A DNA stretch of 35,484 bases from a virus. The position numbers were made by a program, and so were the translations under genes. Under the pieces are notes generated by a model. The model was given only the letters and a program-made list of their open reading frames with translations, ran no database searches and had not been told where the DNA came from. This document shows, one piece after another, positions 5,818-13,654 of this stretch (positions are counted from its first letter, which is position 1; each line of letters opens with the position of its first letter). The stretch covers positions 1 through 35,484 of the IMG/VR virus record IMGVR_UViG_3300031216_000001; one strand, given 5' to 3'.

Positions 5818-7202
5818 GCCGAATATGCTAGTTCTGACGGATGCCCGAAACGCATTACATCTCTGCAATGAGAAACCATAGCGCCGTAGCGCTCTAAGAA
5901 GCGATAGCCTGGCGCGGTTTCGCTTGTGTGTCCGATATACATCTCGGTTCCATGAAAATAGAACGGCATATCAGCGTATGCGCCTAGAATCGTGCAGTTC
6001 CCGAACCCGACTAGAAACGAAAGAATTTCGTCGGCGCTGTCTACTTCGTGCTGATTATCGCTAGAATTGAAAGGCGACTTAGAACCCACGATTCGAACGC
6101 CTCGACGCTCCGAACGCTGTATCGAACCGGCCGGCGAATAAATGCCCGTTGCGGCGGCGGCCGCGCCGTCGGTGCGAATCACTTTTACGCCATATTCTTT
6201 GCAAAGCTGCAAATAGTCGTCTGCGACCTGATTGTTAGGATGATACGTGTATCGGCCTTGATGTAACGGAATATCCATGCCCTTAGATTGTAAGTAGCCG
6301 ACGCCCGTCGAGCCTTCCAAGTTCGCACGAAGTGTCGATTTGCTGGCATTATAAAGCCACGAAGTATTATGCGTGATAGGATAAAACAAGCCGCCTTCCT
6401 GCGATATTCGTGGCGCGATGTAGCTTAAAATATCATCGTCGACCGTAGCGTCGATCACAGGGTTTATCCCTATCGTTAATGGTATATTGTGAAGCTGCAT
6501 AAGCGCGTATAGGGTTTCGGCGTCGCCTAGGGTGTTCGTTGCGTCAGGGAAGTCGTCCAGGTCGATATATGCCGTTGCCTTTTTCGGCGGCGCAGTAATG
6601 TCGCCACGATTAACCGCTTCTTGCAATAGCATAGGGAAAAGACCGCCATAGTTTTCATTGCCTACAATGTCGCTACTGTCGCAATAGACTGCGCCGTTAT
6701 CGCCCTGCAACCGCCATGCGTAGACGTTGTCTTCGTCGCTTGCGTCTACTGCTAGCGCGACAACGTCTTTCGCGCCGTCAAGTCGTTGCGGCTGCCCTCG
6801 CGTGTATAATTCAAGGTCGCCCCATAAAAGCTTTGCGTTTACGCTCCCGCTTTGGTGGCGAATAGTACCAACGCCGCCTTCAATAGAAGAAACGCCCCAG
6901 GCTGGCGCTGAAAGAATTATCGTCGTTATGCCGAAAGAACCTTCGATAAAGTCGAGCATTTTGCTAGATGCGTGCCAGTTGTTGCCTGGCTTGATGCGTG
7001 GCACGATAGCGAACGCGTAATCGTCTGTCGTAAGTGCGTCAAACTCTGATTGCGACGTGCTGCGTATCATGCGAACTACGGCTTCGTAGCCATGCGTGCG
7101 ACAAATTTGCCGCGCATAAGCAAGCGCGCGTTTATGCTGCGAAATTTGACCGCCGTTAATCATTCGTTCTTCGACGGCTATTAAGACCTTATTAGAAGGC
7201 AT
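5814..7202 (-). CDS. Polysaccharide-deacetylase-like protein, probable virion or secreted enzyme (462 aa)
   Basis: The C-terminal half resembles the NodB/CE4 deacetylase barrel. ATAYIDLDDFPD (about residues 210-220) looks like the first motif with its catalytic and metal-binding aspartates, followed by ALMQLHNIPLTIGINP. Then FYPITHNTSW supplies a candidate metal-binding His, and YTYHPNNQVADDYLQLCKEYGVKVIRTDG fits the later barrel strands. The first 200 residues are unassigned. It is the last gene of the late operon, beyond the lysis genes, and follows a small structural-looking gene with overlapping stop and start (TGATG). It might trim or deacetylate host surface polysaccharide, as a virion enzyme or as a modifier of the surface against superinfection. 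Family call is moderate; function is inference. The ATG at 7202 is preferred to the GTG at 7205. Confidence 0.5.
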   Translation of the reverse strand: MPSNKVLIAVEERMINGGQISQHKRALAYARQICRTHGYEAVVRMIRSTSQSEFDALTTDDYAFAIVPRIKPGNNWHASSKMLDFIEGSFGITTIILSAPAWGVSSIEGGVGTIRHQSGSVNAKLLWGDLELYTRGQPQRLDGAKDVVALAVDASDEDNVYAWRLQGDNGAVYCDSSDIVGNENYGGLFPMLLQEAVNRGDITAPPKKATAYIDLDDFPDATNTLGDAETLYALMQLHNIPLTIGINPVIDATVDDDILSYIAPRISQEGGLFYPITHNTSWLYNASKSTLRANLEGSTGVGYLQSKGMDIPLHQGRYTYHPNNQVADDYLQLCKEYGVKVIRTDGAAAAATGIYSPAGSIQRSERRGVRIVGSKSPFNSSDNQHEVDSADEILSFLVGFGNCTILGAYADMPFYFHGTEMYIGHTSETAPGYRFLERYGAMVSHCRDVMRFGHPSELAYSA

Positions 7203-7705
7203 CACCCGCCCCCGCGTGCGACAAGAACCAATCGAACGTTAGCGGTTCCCCCGTTGCCTTCTTTGACCTTAAAGAAAGGAAAATGACTATATATAAAAGA
7301 CGAGTCGTCTAGTTTTAGCACATACGTGCCGTTCGCCGTAATTCCGCTAAATAAGTCTTCTACGTCGCCTAGTTCGTTTTCGCCGTCTTCGCTTAGTCCC
7401 ATATCAATAGAAATACTAGGCGACGAAGCAACGCTAGAAACGATTAAAATAAGGGTCGCGGCCGCGACGTTGTATTTCGTGAAGTCGGCCGGCGCTGCTA
7501 ATATCTGCCCCGACGCAGTAAGCGCGGCGGTCGTGCCGTCTGCGCCGCCGATTATATGATCGCTATATGATCGGTTTTGTGGGTGCAATTCGGTAACTTC
7601 GGCTTTAACGTGCGGGATATGAACGCCGTTTTCGACCGTTGATTTCTGCGTGACTTCAAGCCCCGCCGTATGATCTACAATAAAGTCGTCGTCTAAGTCT
7701 GGCAT
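7202..7705 (-). CDS. Putative structural / tail-accessory protein (167 aa)
   Basis: The ATG at 7705 follows GGGGGAAATC, a strong ribosome site; the upstream in-frame start at 7735 does not. The protein is Ala/Gly/Ser/Asp-rich with beta-strand patterns (AAATLILIVSSV, GTYVLKLDDSSFIYSHFPFFKVKEGNGGTANVRLVLVARGGG). It lacks membrane segments or a signal peptide. This composition resembles phage structural accessory proteins (compare the gene at 11703-12083, which has a similar feel). It overlaps the deacetylase-like gene by one base, suggesting the two are made together. A fibre-attached or decoration role is a guess. Confidence 0.55.
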   Translation of the reverse strand: MPDLDDDFIVDHTAGLEVTQKSTVENGVHIPHVKAEVTELHPQNRSYSDHIIGGADGTTAALTASGQILAAPADFTKYNVAAATLILIVSSVASSPSISIDMGLSEDGENELGDVEDLFSGITANGTYVLKLDDSSFIYSHFPFFKVKEGNGGTANVRLVLVARGGG

Positions 7706-7932
7706 GATTTCCCCCGATTGCGATAACCATAACACTTTTTTCCGCTATTCTGTATTTGTTTTTTGCAATAAGTTAAAGTGTTCATAATTACGATATATTC
7801 GCCGCGTATTTTCTCGCATTTATCATTGCGCATAAGGTTTAATCTGCGTTTATTTTCGTGCATTATATCCGTTAATTGCTCGACCTTTTCTGCGTCGTGT
7901 ATGCGGTCAATTATCTGCGAGTAAAGCGTCAT
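7693..7932 (-). CDS. Hypothetical small basic protein (79 aa)
   Basis: The start ATG at 7932 lies inside the end of the Rz1 gene (26-base overlap) and the stop is 12 bases into the next gene, so the ORF fits tightly into the operon. The product is helical and charged (IIDRIHDAEKVEQLTDIMHENKRRLNLMRNDKCEKIRGEY) with a Cys/Lys-rich C-terminus. It has no signal peptide or membrane span. The tight packing favours a real gene; lack of any recognised family and a weak ribosome site keep confidence modest. Confidence 0.5.
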   Translation of the reverse strand: MTLYSQIIDRIHDAEKVEQLTDIMHENKRRLNLMRNDKCEKIRGEYIVIMNTLTYCKKQIQNSGKKCYGYRNRGKSCQT

Positions 7933-8173
7933 TAGCGGCTCGCTGTTCGGCTAGATTATCCAGTATAATTTGTTGTCGAAGGTTGCGAATAATGTAGACG
8001 CCTTCGTCTGTGCTGGCGCTGATTTTTTCCCATTCATTTGCAATAGAGGCCGGCGGGTAAACCGACGCGGGGCATTCTTGCGTTATATTAGGCGCCGGGG
8101 ATTTTTCCGGCGTCGCGCAAGCGGTCGATAATAGTAGCAGGGTCGTCGCCGCTAGTTTGAATGATTTTAACAT
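7907..8173 (-). CDS. Rz1-like outer-membrane spanin lipoprotein (88 aa)
   Basis: The N-terminus is a lipoprotein signal (MLKSFKLAATTLLLLSTAC) with the lipobox Cys at residue 19, followed by a Pro-rich stretch (TPEKSPAPN...CPASVYPP) typical of Rz1. The rest is a helical periplasmic arm. Its start lies inside the upstream Rz gene in a different frame, giving 86 bases of overlap (8088-8173), the classical partially nested Rz/Rz1 arrangement. GGGAGTA precedes the ATG. With Rz it would bridge the periplasm and fuse inner and outer membranes in the last lysis step, which also tells us the host is Gram-negative. Confidence 0.85.
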   Translation of the reverse strand: MLKSFKLAATTLLLLSTACATPEKSPAPNITQECPASVYPPASIANEWEKISASTDEGVYIIRNLRQQIILDNLAEQRAANDALLADN

Positions 8174-8357
8174 AATCTTGATACTCCCGCTTTAATTGCT
8201 CATGCTGCGCTAATAGCGCGTCGTACTTGTTGTTCGCATAAATAACCGAAAGCCGCGATTCTTCTTCTAAGGCGGCCGCCTTGCGGCCATACTTCCAAGC
8301 TAATAGCGACGGCACGATTAGGGCCGCCGCTATGATTGCGTAAACAACCCACTCCAT
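8088..8357 (-). CDS. Rz-like inner-membrane spanin (89 aa)
   Basis: One N-terminal transmembrane helix (WVVYAIIAAALIVPSLLAW) is followed by a Lys/Arg-bearing segment and a periplasmic coiled-coil helix (AALEEESRLSVIYANNKYDALLAQHEQLKREYQDYVKII). This is the architecture of an inner-membrane spanin. The holin stop and this start overlap (TAATG), and the Rz1 lipoprotein starts within it in another frame. The length is shorter than lambda Rz but within the range of phage spanins. Identification rests on topology and on the nested lipoprotein, not on sequence identity. Confidence 0.82.
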   Translation of the reverse strand: MEWVVYAIIAAALIVPSLLAWKYGRKAAALEEESRLSVIYANNKYDALLAQHEQLKREYQDYVKIIQTSGDDPATIIDRLRDAGKIPGA

Positions 8358-8626
8358 TAGATACCCGAACCGTCCGAACCAGTGACTTGTTGCGTCTGCG
8401 CCGCATTTGTTTGCGCCGAAATTACTCCGGCTTCTGCTTTCGCTTCGCTGCTTTTGATAACGGTTCGACTGATAACATACGTCGCGACTAGACCCGCTAG
8501 CGTAACTACGGCTTCGATAGGCAATTGATACTCGCCAAATATGCCAGATTGATTAAATATCGCGGCAATAGATGTCGCAAACGTAACCCAAAATTCTGAC
8601 GTTTTATAACCTGGTTTTTTTTCCAT
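8357..8626 (-). CDS. Holin-like protein (89 aa)
   Basis: Two hydrophobic segments (FWVTFATSIAAIFNQSGIF and AVVTLAGLVATYVISRTVI) are joined by a short loop and followed by a polar, Gln/Ala-rich C-terminal tail. The N-terminus is charged (MEKKPGYKTSEF), a pattern shared by many two-helix holins. It sits between the lysozyme and the spanins, the expected place. Holins assemble in the inner membrane and open it at a timed moment to release the lysozyme. AGAAAGGTTCTAC precedes the ATG. A predicted promoter just upstream (8657-8685) may give it independent expression. Confidence 0.75.
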   Translation of the reverse strand: MEKKPGYKTSEFWVTFATSIAAIFNQSGIFGEYQLPIEAVVTLAGLVATYVISRTVIKSSEAKAEAGVISAQTNAAQTQQVTGSDGSGI

Positions 8627-8656
8627 TGTAGAACCTTTCTTTTAACTGGTTTCACA

Positions 8657-8685
8657 ATAGTAGCACTTTTTGGCGCTATGCAAAA
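8657..8685 (-). promoter_or_regulatory. Weak predicted promoter before holin/spanin genes
   Basis: On the - strand TTTTGC (8685-8680) precedes TACTAT (8662-8657) with 17 bases between. The following bases GTGAAACCAGTTAAAAG resemble those after the predicted promoter at 20313-20341 (GTAAAACCACGTTAACAG), so the two may share a late regulatory element. Prediction by eye. Confidence 0.35.
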
Positions 8686-9197
8686 CGAAAAGAATTATTT
8701 CGATTTTTCCAACCCTCTAAGAAGACATGCTGCGACGGGTCGTTACGAACTATCGCAAGGTAAAAGTCCTTGCGCGCCTCGATGACATTAGCGCGAAGGG
8801 CGCAAGGGCTTTTTTGATTAGCAGTAATCGCGGCGGCGCGGGTGTTTTTTCCGACGATTCCGTCGGCTACTATAGCGACGCCGCTGCGCTTAATTCCACG
8901 CTGCAAAAGAATGCCGGCGCGTCGGCGGCCGTGGTTTACAATCATGTCGAAGTACACGTCTTGAACTATGCTTGGCAATTCCTCTATACGGTTCGGCGCG
9001 AATAATGAGTCGTAATAGATTTCGACCGCTTCGTCGCGCGTCATGTTCTTAATGTCGTGAATTGTCGCGCCTGGCTTGATGCGCTGTAAAAATCCGATAG
9101 TAATGCCGAAATTTGTCGCGCCGCCTCGGTCGTTCTTGTGATTAACGTAGCCGCCTTCGTGTTCAAGCGTTTGATCTATGATTTCGCGCGGGGTCAT
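8676..9197 (-). CDS. Endolysin, GH108 N-acetylmuramidase (173 aa)
   Basis: The N-terminal motif HEGGYVNHKNDRGGATNFGIT (residues 13-33) is the GH108 signature, with Glu14 as the likely catalytic acid. The C-terminal half matches the family's small peptidoglycan-binding domain (VAIVADGIVGKNTRAAAI, then KDFYLAIVRNDPSQHVFLEGWKNR). It cleaves the glycan backbone of peptidoglycan. The protein has no signal peptide, so it should need the holin for access to the wall. The gene overlaps the upstream membrane/coiled-coil gene by four bases and has AAGGAAAA before its ATG. Full length for the family. Confidence 0.92.
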   Translation of the reverse strand: MTPREIIDQTLEHEGGYVNHKNDRGGATNFGITIGFLQRIKPGATIHDIKNMTRDEAVEIYYDSLFAPNRIEELPSIVQDVYFDMIVNHGRRRAGILLQRGIKRSGVAIVADGIVGKNTRAAAITANQKSPCALRANVIEARKDFYLAIVRNDPSQHVFLEGWKNRNNSFRFA

Positions 9198-9757
9198 TTT
9201 TCCTTATCCTCTCTACGCCGCGCCGCAATGTCTTTTAACATTTCTTTAATGTCGTTTATATTATCGCGCATTAACTCGACGTCGCGGCGGTTATCGTTGA
9301 TTCTTTCGTCTGCTTTGTCAATCCATCTACTACGTTGCGCAAGCGTCGCTTCGCTCATAGTTATTCTTTGATCGTATGGCACAAGCGCCGTCTGAATAGT
9401 TGCCGTCGCGTCTTTTGCATCAAAGCGCGGGGCGCTTGTGAATATCTGCATTTCTCGCTGAAAATCCGAAAAGCTTTTTTCAAAACTGCGCCATTCATTT
9501 CTAAATTCAGTATTTACAACCCTTTCCGACTCACGCGCGGCGACGATTACGGCAATCTCTCTTTGCGAGTCTATTTGCGTGCTTATCATCCAAACCATGC
9601 CGGCGGCCAAAAGCCCTAAAACAGCGCGAACGATATATTCGCCAAGTTTTGCGCTATCAATAACCGGCGCGCCTCGACGCTCTGCCAGCGACCCTTTGAG
9701 CGCCGACGAAGTTGCGGCCTCGATTGCCGCTTGCAAGTCTTCTTGTGTAACGCTCAT
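9194..9757 (-). CDS. Membrane-anchored coiled-coil protein (187 aa)
   Basis: A single transmembrane helix (YIVRAVLGLLAAGMVWMIS, about residues 41-59) separates a short cytoplasmic N-terminus from a long helical part. The latter (ESERVVNTEFRNEWRSFEKSFSDFQREMQIF, later RWIDKADERINDNRRDVELMRDNINDIKEMLKDIAARR) has heptad-like spacing. It ends in a highly charged tail that overlaps the lysozyme start. It sits between a six-span membrane protein and the lysozyme. It could be a lysis regulator (antiholin-like) or a tail-associated protein; I recognise no family. The membrane and coiled-coil features are read directly from the sequence. Confidence 0.7.
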   Translation of the reverse strand: MSVTQEDLQAAIEAATSSALKGSLAERRGAPVIDSAKLGEYIVRAVLGLLAAGMVWMISTQIDSQREIAVIVAARESERVVNTEFRNEWRSFEKSFSDFQREMQIFTSAPRFDAKDATATIQTALVPYDQRITMSEATLAQRSRWIDKADERINDNRRDVELMRDNINDIKEMLKDIAARRREDKEK

Positions 9758-10375
9758 TTATAAGGCCGATAGGAATAAAGACGCGCTTAATGCAGCGCCA
9801 TAAAAACCACGGCCGACCGTTTCGCCGTACTGGTTCGGATTCGGTAGCAAGTTCATAGCGTAGTAAACAACCCCATATAATAGCGGCGGCAATAGTGCGC
9901 CGATAGAATAAAGACTAAACGAACCGGTGTAAATTCTCCATGCGATAATTATCGCGAATAACAAGCTATAACCGAAGCCAGCAAATACGCCATAGCGAAC
10001 CGCCGACAAGCGGGGATTTTTTCCGCTTCCAACGAAAAACCGTTCGATAAAATTATCGGCGTAATCCGTGATCGCCTCTATCTTTCCGCTATATGCAACG
10101 AACATTATCCGCTTATGGTAGAACATTTCGCACGCGTAGCCGTACCACGCAGCAACAAGTAAAAGAAACGCCGCAAAGGGCTTCCACATTTCGACGCCAG
10201 GCCATAATAAAAAACCTAGTGATGCGGCCAAATAAACACCGCAAAACCCGTCCGACGTCATGAAATTAACAACCGTCTGCCATGTTTCGCGCGTTTGTCC
10301 AGGCGGCAAATTATCGCCAAGCGAAAAGCCCTTAAGCCAGTGAATAAGTGCAAGTAATGCGCAAAGATAGGTCAT
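9758..10375 (-). CDS. Polytopic membrane protein, about six spans (205 aa)
   Basis: I take the ATG at 10375, which overlaps the stop of the upstream gene (ATGA); the longer ORF from 10429 would add an N-terminus overlapping that gene out of frame. Hydrophobic segments occur at about residues 2-17, 38-58, 62-85, 126-147, 150-172 and 188-205. A polar central loop (SGKIEAITDYADNFIERFFVGSGKNP) separates the third and fourth spans. A large membrane protein inside the late operon, between the receptor-binding protein and the lysis cassette, could be a second holin, an injection-related protein, or a surface-exclusion factor. No family is recognised. Confidence 0.7.
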   Translation of the reverse strand: MTYLCALLALIHWLKGFSLGDNLPPGQTRETWQTVVNFMTSDGFCGVYLAASLGFLLWPGVEMWKPFAAFLLLVAAWYGYACEMFYHKRIMFVAYSGKIEAITDYADNFIERFFVGSGKNPRLSAVRYGVFAGFGYSLLFAIIIAWRIYTGSFSLYSIGALLPPLLYGVVYYAMNLLPNPNQYGETVGRGFYGAALSASLFLSAL

Positions 10376-11694
10376 GAAACATCTTTCAACCATACGGTCA
10401 TCGTTCCCGCGTTTGACCCGAAGAACCAAAACAGACTAGGGTTGTCAGGGTCAAAGCATCCATAGCCTAAATCTATCACTGCTGATTGCTTGAACTCTTG
10501 CGCGACTCCATTACCCCAGCCCAGCCCGTCAATACTTAATACAGGGACATTTGAGCTACCTAAGGTTACTGATACACGGGGGCAATCATACACATTACGA
10601 GGGTCTGCTGGCATTATACGTGACACAGCGGGGTTTAAAGCTGTTCCTGTTGTGTTCTCACCGTCGAGCTGGGATCCGGGCGCACCTTTATTTTCGTCAG
10701 CTGAGCTGCTAGTTATTTCTACCATCATAGGGCTATAGGTAGTCAAACCATCGCGGCTATATGCATAGAAAACCCCGTCCTCAAGATACTGTACATAACC
10801 GTGGCTCACTGGCGCACCTATACCATTACCGTCTCTGTTTATGGTTAAAGTGTCGCCGCTTAATGAAAATGCTACATATTGTCGATATTGGTTTGCAGGG
10901 CCTAAACACAAGAAAACGTAGGTATCTCTGGCCGCATCATAGCCCAAAGCAGACAGCCAAGGGTTTTTAGTGCTAGTAGTTCCGTTGCCGTTGACAGTTG
11001 CATCATCGACCACTGCGCCGGAGGCATCAAATAAAACTGCTCTGAAAGCATTAGTCGTCACCGATAGCTGCCAAAAAGTCACAATCAGTTTAGTATCATC
11101 CTCAGCCCAGATGTATTGTAAGCTTTGCCCTTCCCAGTCGTGGGATATGTCACCCAACTCTGAGATAACGGCTCCACCGTTTAAAGCTGTGATCGTGGCG
11201 GCACCTGTGCCAGAGGCAGGGAAAACCACTTGATACATCAAATAGCCGTTTGCGCTTGTGTCGTGCAGAAAAACGAAAAATTTATTCTTATCGTTCATAA
11301 ACGGCACTACTAAATGGATTTTTTCGGCGGCATTTATTTCTGCTACCGTTCCAGTTACCACGGTCGAACCGTTGTATGTGGCTATGTTACACCGAGCATT
11401 TATATCTCCAGAAGTATTATGATAAAACATGCAAGCGCGGGGGTTGCCGTTTATAGAATCGTCGGTCAATGGAAACATTAGGTTTTTATTATTTACATAG
11501 TAATCATCCATTTCAGGCATGTACCCTGTGAACGTACTGCTCTCGACCAGAGAAGGTGGCACATCACTAAGTTCCATTGCCATTTTAGTGTACCTAGGTT
11601 TTGCCAGCGACGAACCGCCCGCCGAAGAACTAATCGCCGAACGTGGTTTCGCGTATTTCTTAGCAAGCGCGGGGCTGATAATGCGGTTTTGCAT
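10372..11694 (-). CDS. Putative receptor-binding / tail tip fibre protein (440 aa)
   Basis: The start ATG at 11694 follows AGGGGGCATC. The first 45 residues (MQNRIISPALAKKYAKPRS… AGGSSLAKPRY) are basic and Ser/Ala-rich, like an attachment segment. The rest is beta-rich, with repeated short strands around aromatic residues (KIHLVVPFMNDKNKFFVFLHDT, LQYIWAEDDTKLIVTFWQL, DTYVFLCLGPANQYRQYVAFSL) that suggest a beta-propeller or similar receptor-binding fold. It is the last of the tail-tip genes before the membrane and lysis genes. Its DNA from about 10440 to 11570 has visibly fewer GTCG/CGAC words than its neighbours, as if the receptor-binding part was exchanged. Function inferred from position and composition. 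Confidence 0.6.
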   Translation of the reverse strand: MQNRIISPALAKKYAKPRSAISSSAGGSSLAKPRYTKMAMELSDVPPSLVESSTFTGYMPEMDDYYVNNKNLMFPLTDDSINGNPRACMFYHNTSGDINARCNIATYNGSTVVTGTVAEINAAEKIHLVVPFMNDKNKFFVFLHDTSANGYLMYQVVFPASGTGAATITALNGGAVISELGDISHDWEGQSLQYIWAEDDTKLIVTFWQLSVTTNAFRAVLFDASGAVVDDATVNGNGTTSTKNPWLSALGYDAARDTYVFLCLGPANQYRQYVAFSLSGDTLTINRDGNGIGAPVSHGYVQYLEDGVFYAYSRDGLTTYSPMMVEITSSSADENKGAPGSQLDGENTTGTALNPAVSRIMPADPRNVYDCPRVSVTLGSSNVPVLSIDGLGWGNGVAQEFKQSAVIDLGYGCFDPDNPSLFWFFGSNAGTMTVWLKDVS

Positions 11695-11702
11695 GATGCC
11701 CC

Positions 11703-12083
11703 CTAGCTGTTGTCGTGACGGTTGACCCAACCCGTGATTAAAACTTCGTCGGCATTTTCAGCAAAGGACGAAACGACTTTCGCGTTTTGAATCGGCAAAC
11801 CAGTAATCAAGGGTATTAAGCCGTCGTCGCCAGCCGAACCGAATGCCGGTAGCGTAATGTGCATAAGGTCGTCGGGGTCTGTGCCGTCATCGAATGCAAT
11901 CGTTACTTTTTGCGGCGCGGCGGCGGCGTCGTCAACGTGCGCGAACAAAAACAATTCGTCGCGGTTTGTCGTGCCAGCGCCGGCGGTGTGAACCGTTACG
12001 CGACCCGCGTAGTTTGTGCCTGTAACCTTGATCGGTAGACCGTCGGTCGAACCTGAAAGGATTTCTTTTGTAATATCTGCCAT
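11703..12083 (-). CDS. Tail-associated structural protein (126 aa)
   Basis: A beta-rich protein starts MADITKEILSGSTDGLPIKVTGTNYAGRVTVHTAGAGTTNRDELFLFAHV and continues with KVTIAFDDGTDPDDLMHITLPAF. It has no membrane segments or signal. This type (a short protein assessing a value per virion, often beside fibre genes) recurs in alphaproteobacterial and related siphophages near the tail tip, by memory. It precedes the putative receptor-binding gene by eight bases and follows the 147-residue tail protein. Its exact role (adapter between fibre and baseplate, or decoration) cannot be told from the sequence. Confidence 0.6.
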   Translation of the reverse strand: MADITKEILSGSTDGLPIKVTGTNYAGRVTVHTAGAGTTNRDELFLFAHVDDAAAAPQKVTIAFDDGTDPDDLMHITLPAFGSAGDDGLIPLITGLPIQNAKVVSSFAENADEVLITGWVNRHDNS

Positions 12084-12098
12084 TTTTTCCCCCTGTGT

Positions 12099-12542
12099 TT
12101 AGCCGAAGCTTTGCGCTATCATAGCGATATGTCGACGATTTGTCGATACTGTTAGCGATTCGTCGCCGCCGTCGTTCGTTTCTGTTAAAATTATGCCGTC
12201 GGCCGCGACAAGCTTGCCGTTAAGGTTGCCGGCGGCGGTGTCGTTTGCGCTAACTTTTACGCCGCCGACTGCCGCTTGTGCGTCGGCCGCCGCTTGGCGC
12301 GCGTTTGAAAGAAGCCGGCGAATACGGTTTTCACCCGCAAGCACCGCCGCCGAAGCGGTTTGCGCTAGTGCTGCGCGTTTATTGATAATCGAAGAATCAG
12401 CGTTAATAGAAACTTGCAAGGTAATGATGTCTTGAAATAACAAGCCAAGGCTTTCTACATATTCGTAGCCTTCGTCGCCGATAAAATCGTCCGGCCATGT
12501 GTATGTATTGCCGTTGTCAAACGTAAGAACGATCGAAGTCAT
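12099..12542 (-). CDS. Tail fibre-like protein with helical stalk (147 aa)
   Basis: An N-terminal part (SIVLTFDNGNTYTWPDDFIGDEGYEYVESLGLLFQDIITLQV) is followed by an Ala-rich helix (RAALAQTASAAVLAGENRIRRLLSNARQAAADAQAAVGG) that could trimerise. The C-terminal motif VSANDTAAGNLNGKLVAADGIILTETNDGGDESLTVS is a recurrent segment of phage tail-fibre proteins. It overlaps the upstream tail gene by one base (TAATG). A small trimeric connector carrying or organising the receptor-binding protein is the likely role, inferred from these features and position. Confidence 0.65.
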   Translation of the reverse strand: MTSIVLTFDNGNTYTWPDDFIGDEGYEYVESLGLLFQDIITLQVSINADSSIINKRAALAQTASAAVLAGENRIRRLLSNARQAAADAQAAVGGVKVSANDTAAGNLNGKLVAADGIILTETNDGGDESLTVSTNRRHIAMIAQSFG

Positions 12543-13654
12543 TAAATTGCCTCCATAAGCTGCATACCTACATTATTAACATTAAAGTATGGGAATTGAA
12601 AGGGGTCTAATTCGGCAAGCGTTGCCGTGAAAGACGTTCGGCTAGTGAATTCTGGTTCGTCTGGCTGCATGATGAAAAATAACTGTTTATGCTTCCCTAG
12701 CTTGCGCTGCATATCGAAAAACGTCGTCAAAGCTTCGCGCTTTGGTAGGTTGTTAATTCCTATAGGCATGATGCGTTGCATAGGCTTCGGCGTGTATATT
12801 CGTCGCCCCGAAAGCGCGGTTTCGACTTTGGTTTGTGTTGTGAATCCGACCGTCGTTTCGCCATAAGCGATATTATACGTCGGTTGTACGCCGCGCGCGA
12901 AGAACATGCGGCCTATGCTGATTTGCCCGTCGGGGTTCGATTCGTCGACGAATTCGACTTTCATATATCGGGCGAATATAGTTTTCGGCAAAACAATAAC
13001 TAGCGGAAAAGTGCCTTCGTCAATATCACGCTGCGTTGGTTTTCCGTCAAGCCATGAAGGGTGGTAGAACGGTAGCGTTCCAAATGGGTATATCGTGTCG
13101 TAAACGTCCACTTGTTCGCCGTCATCGTATAGCGCGTCGGTGTAGTCGCCACTTCGACAAGTGATAACGGCTTCGTCGGCGGCGTTTTCGGCAAGCACTG
13201 GGGTAAATGAAACCGAACCCGTCGCGCTCGAAGAAATAGTAGCGCCAGCCGTGGCCGTATAAATGGTTGAATCGCCTTCGATAGTGAACGCGTCGCCTTC
13301 GCTGATATTAAGGTCAAACGAAGTGCCGGCTTGAAATGAAACCGAAGAAACGCCCGAAGAATGCGCGCCGCTCACTGTCGCGCCAGAAAATGCCGCCGTA
13401 TTAGACACGCGAACGCGACGCGTCGATCGAACGCTTAGGCTATTATTATCAAACGCTATTACACGAATGTCGCGCGAAGCGCCTATGTCGACTTCTAGTT
13501 TTGTCGAATCGGCTGTCGCGTCGGCCGTAATTGCTCGGTTGTTTATGTCGTCAAGCTGCAATCGTGACAAAGCACCGGCCGACCAATCGCCGCCGAATAA
13601 GACCGCCTCCGCTTCGTCCGACCAATTCGGAAAGGAAAAAATCGCATTATCCAT
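12542..13654 (-). CDS. Tail tip protein, discoidin-like N-terminal domain (370 aa)
   Basis: The N-terminus (FSFPNWSDEAEAVLFGGDWSAGALSRLQLDDINNRAITADATADSTKLEVDIGASRDIRVIAFDNNSLSV) has the pattern of a jelly-roll, carbohydrate-binding-like domain found in tail proteins of D3112/B3-like and alphaproteobacterial siphophages. A middle insert (residues 90-180) is Ser/Ala/Asp-rich. The C-terminal part (VGFTTQTKVETALSGRRIYTPKPMQRIMPIGINNLPKREALTTFFDMQRKLGKHKQLFFIMQ) probably contacts the baseplate. It overlaps the upstream tail hub gene by eight bases. It is likely a structural part of the tail tip; sugar binding is only a possibility. Confidence 0.65.
   Translation of the reverse strand: MDNAIFSFPNWSDEAEAVLFGGDWSAGALSRLQLDDINNRAITADATADSTKLEVDIGASRDIRVIAFDNNSLSVRSTRRVRVSNTAAFSGATVSGAHSSGVSSVSFQAGTSFDLNISEGDAFTIEGDSTIYTATAGATISSSATGSVSFTPVLAENAADEAVITCRSGDYTDALYDDGEQVDVYDTIYPFGTLPFYHPSWLDGKPTQRDIDEGTFPLVIVLPKTIFARYMKVEFVDESNPDGQISIGRMFFARGVQPTYNIAYGETTVGFTTQTKVETALSGRRIYTPKPMQRIMPIGINNLPKREALTTFFDMQRKLGKHKQLFFIMQPDEPEFTSRTSFTATLAELDPFQFPYFNVNNVGMQLMEAI

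Noticed and set aside
8676-9197. Separate + strand ORFs over the lysozyme (for example 8727-9005)
   Set aside because: They are antisense shadows of the GH108 gene, whose catalytic motif is unmistakable.
13000-13317. 105-residue - strand ORF inside the tail tip gene
   Set aside because: It lies in another frame of the 12542-13654 gene, has an Arg/Leu/Phe-rich random composition, and no start context.
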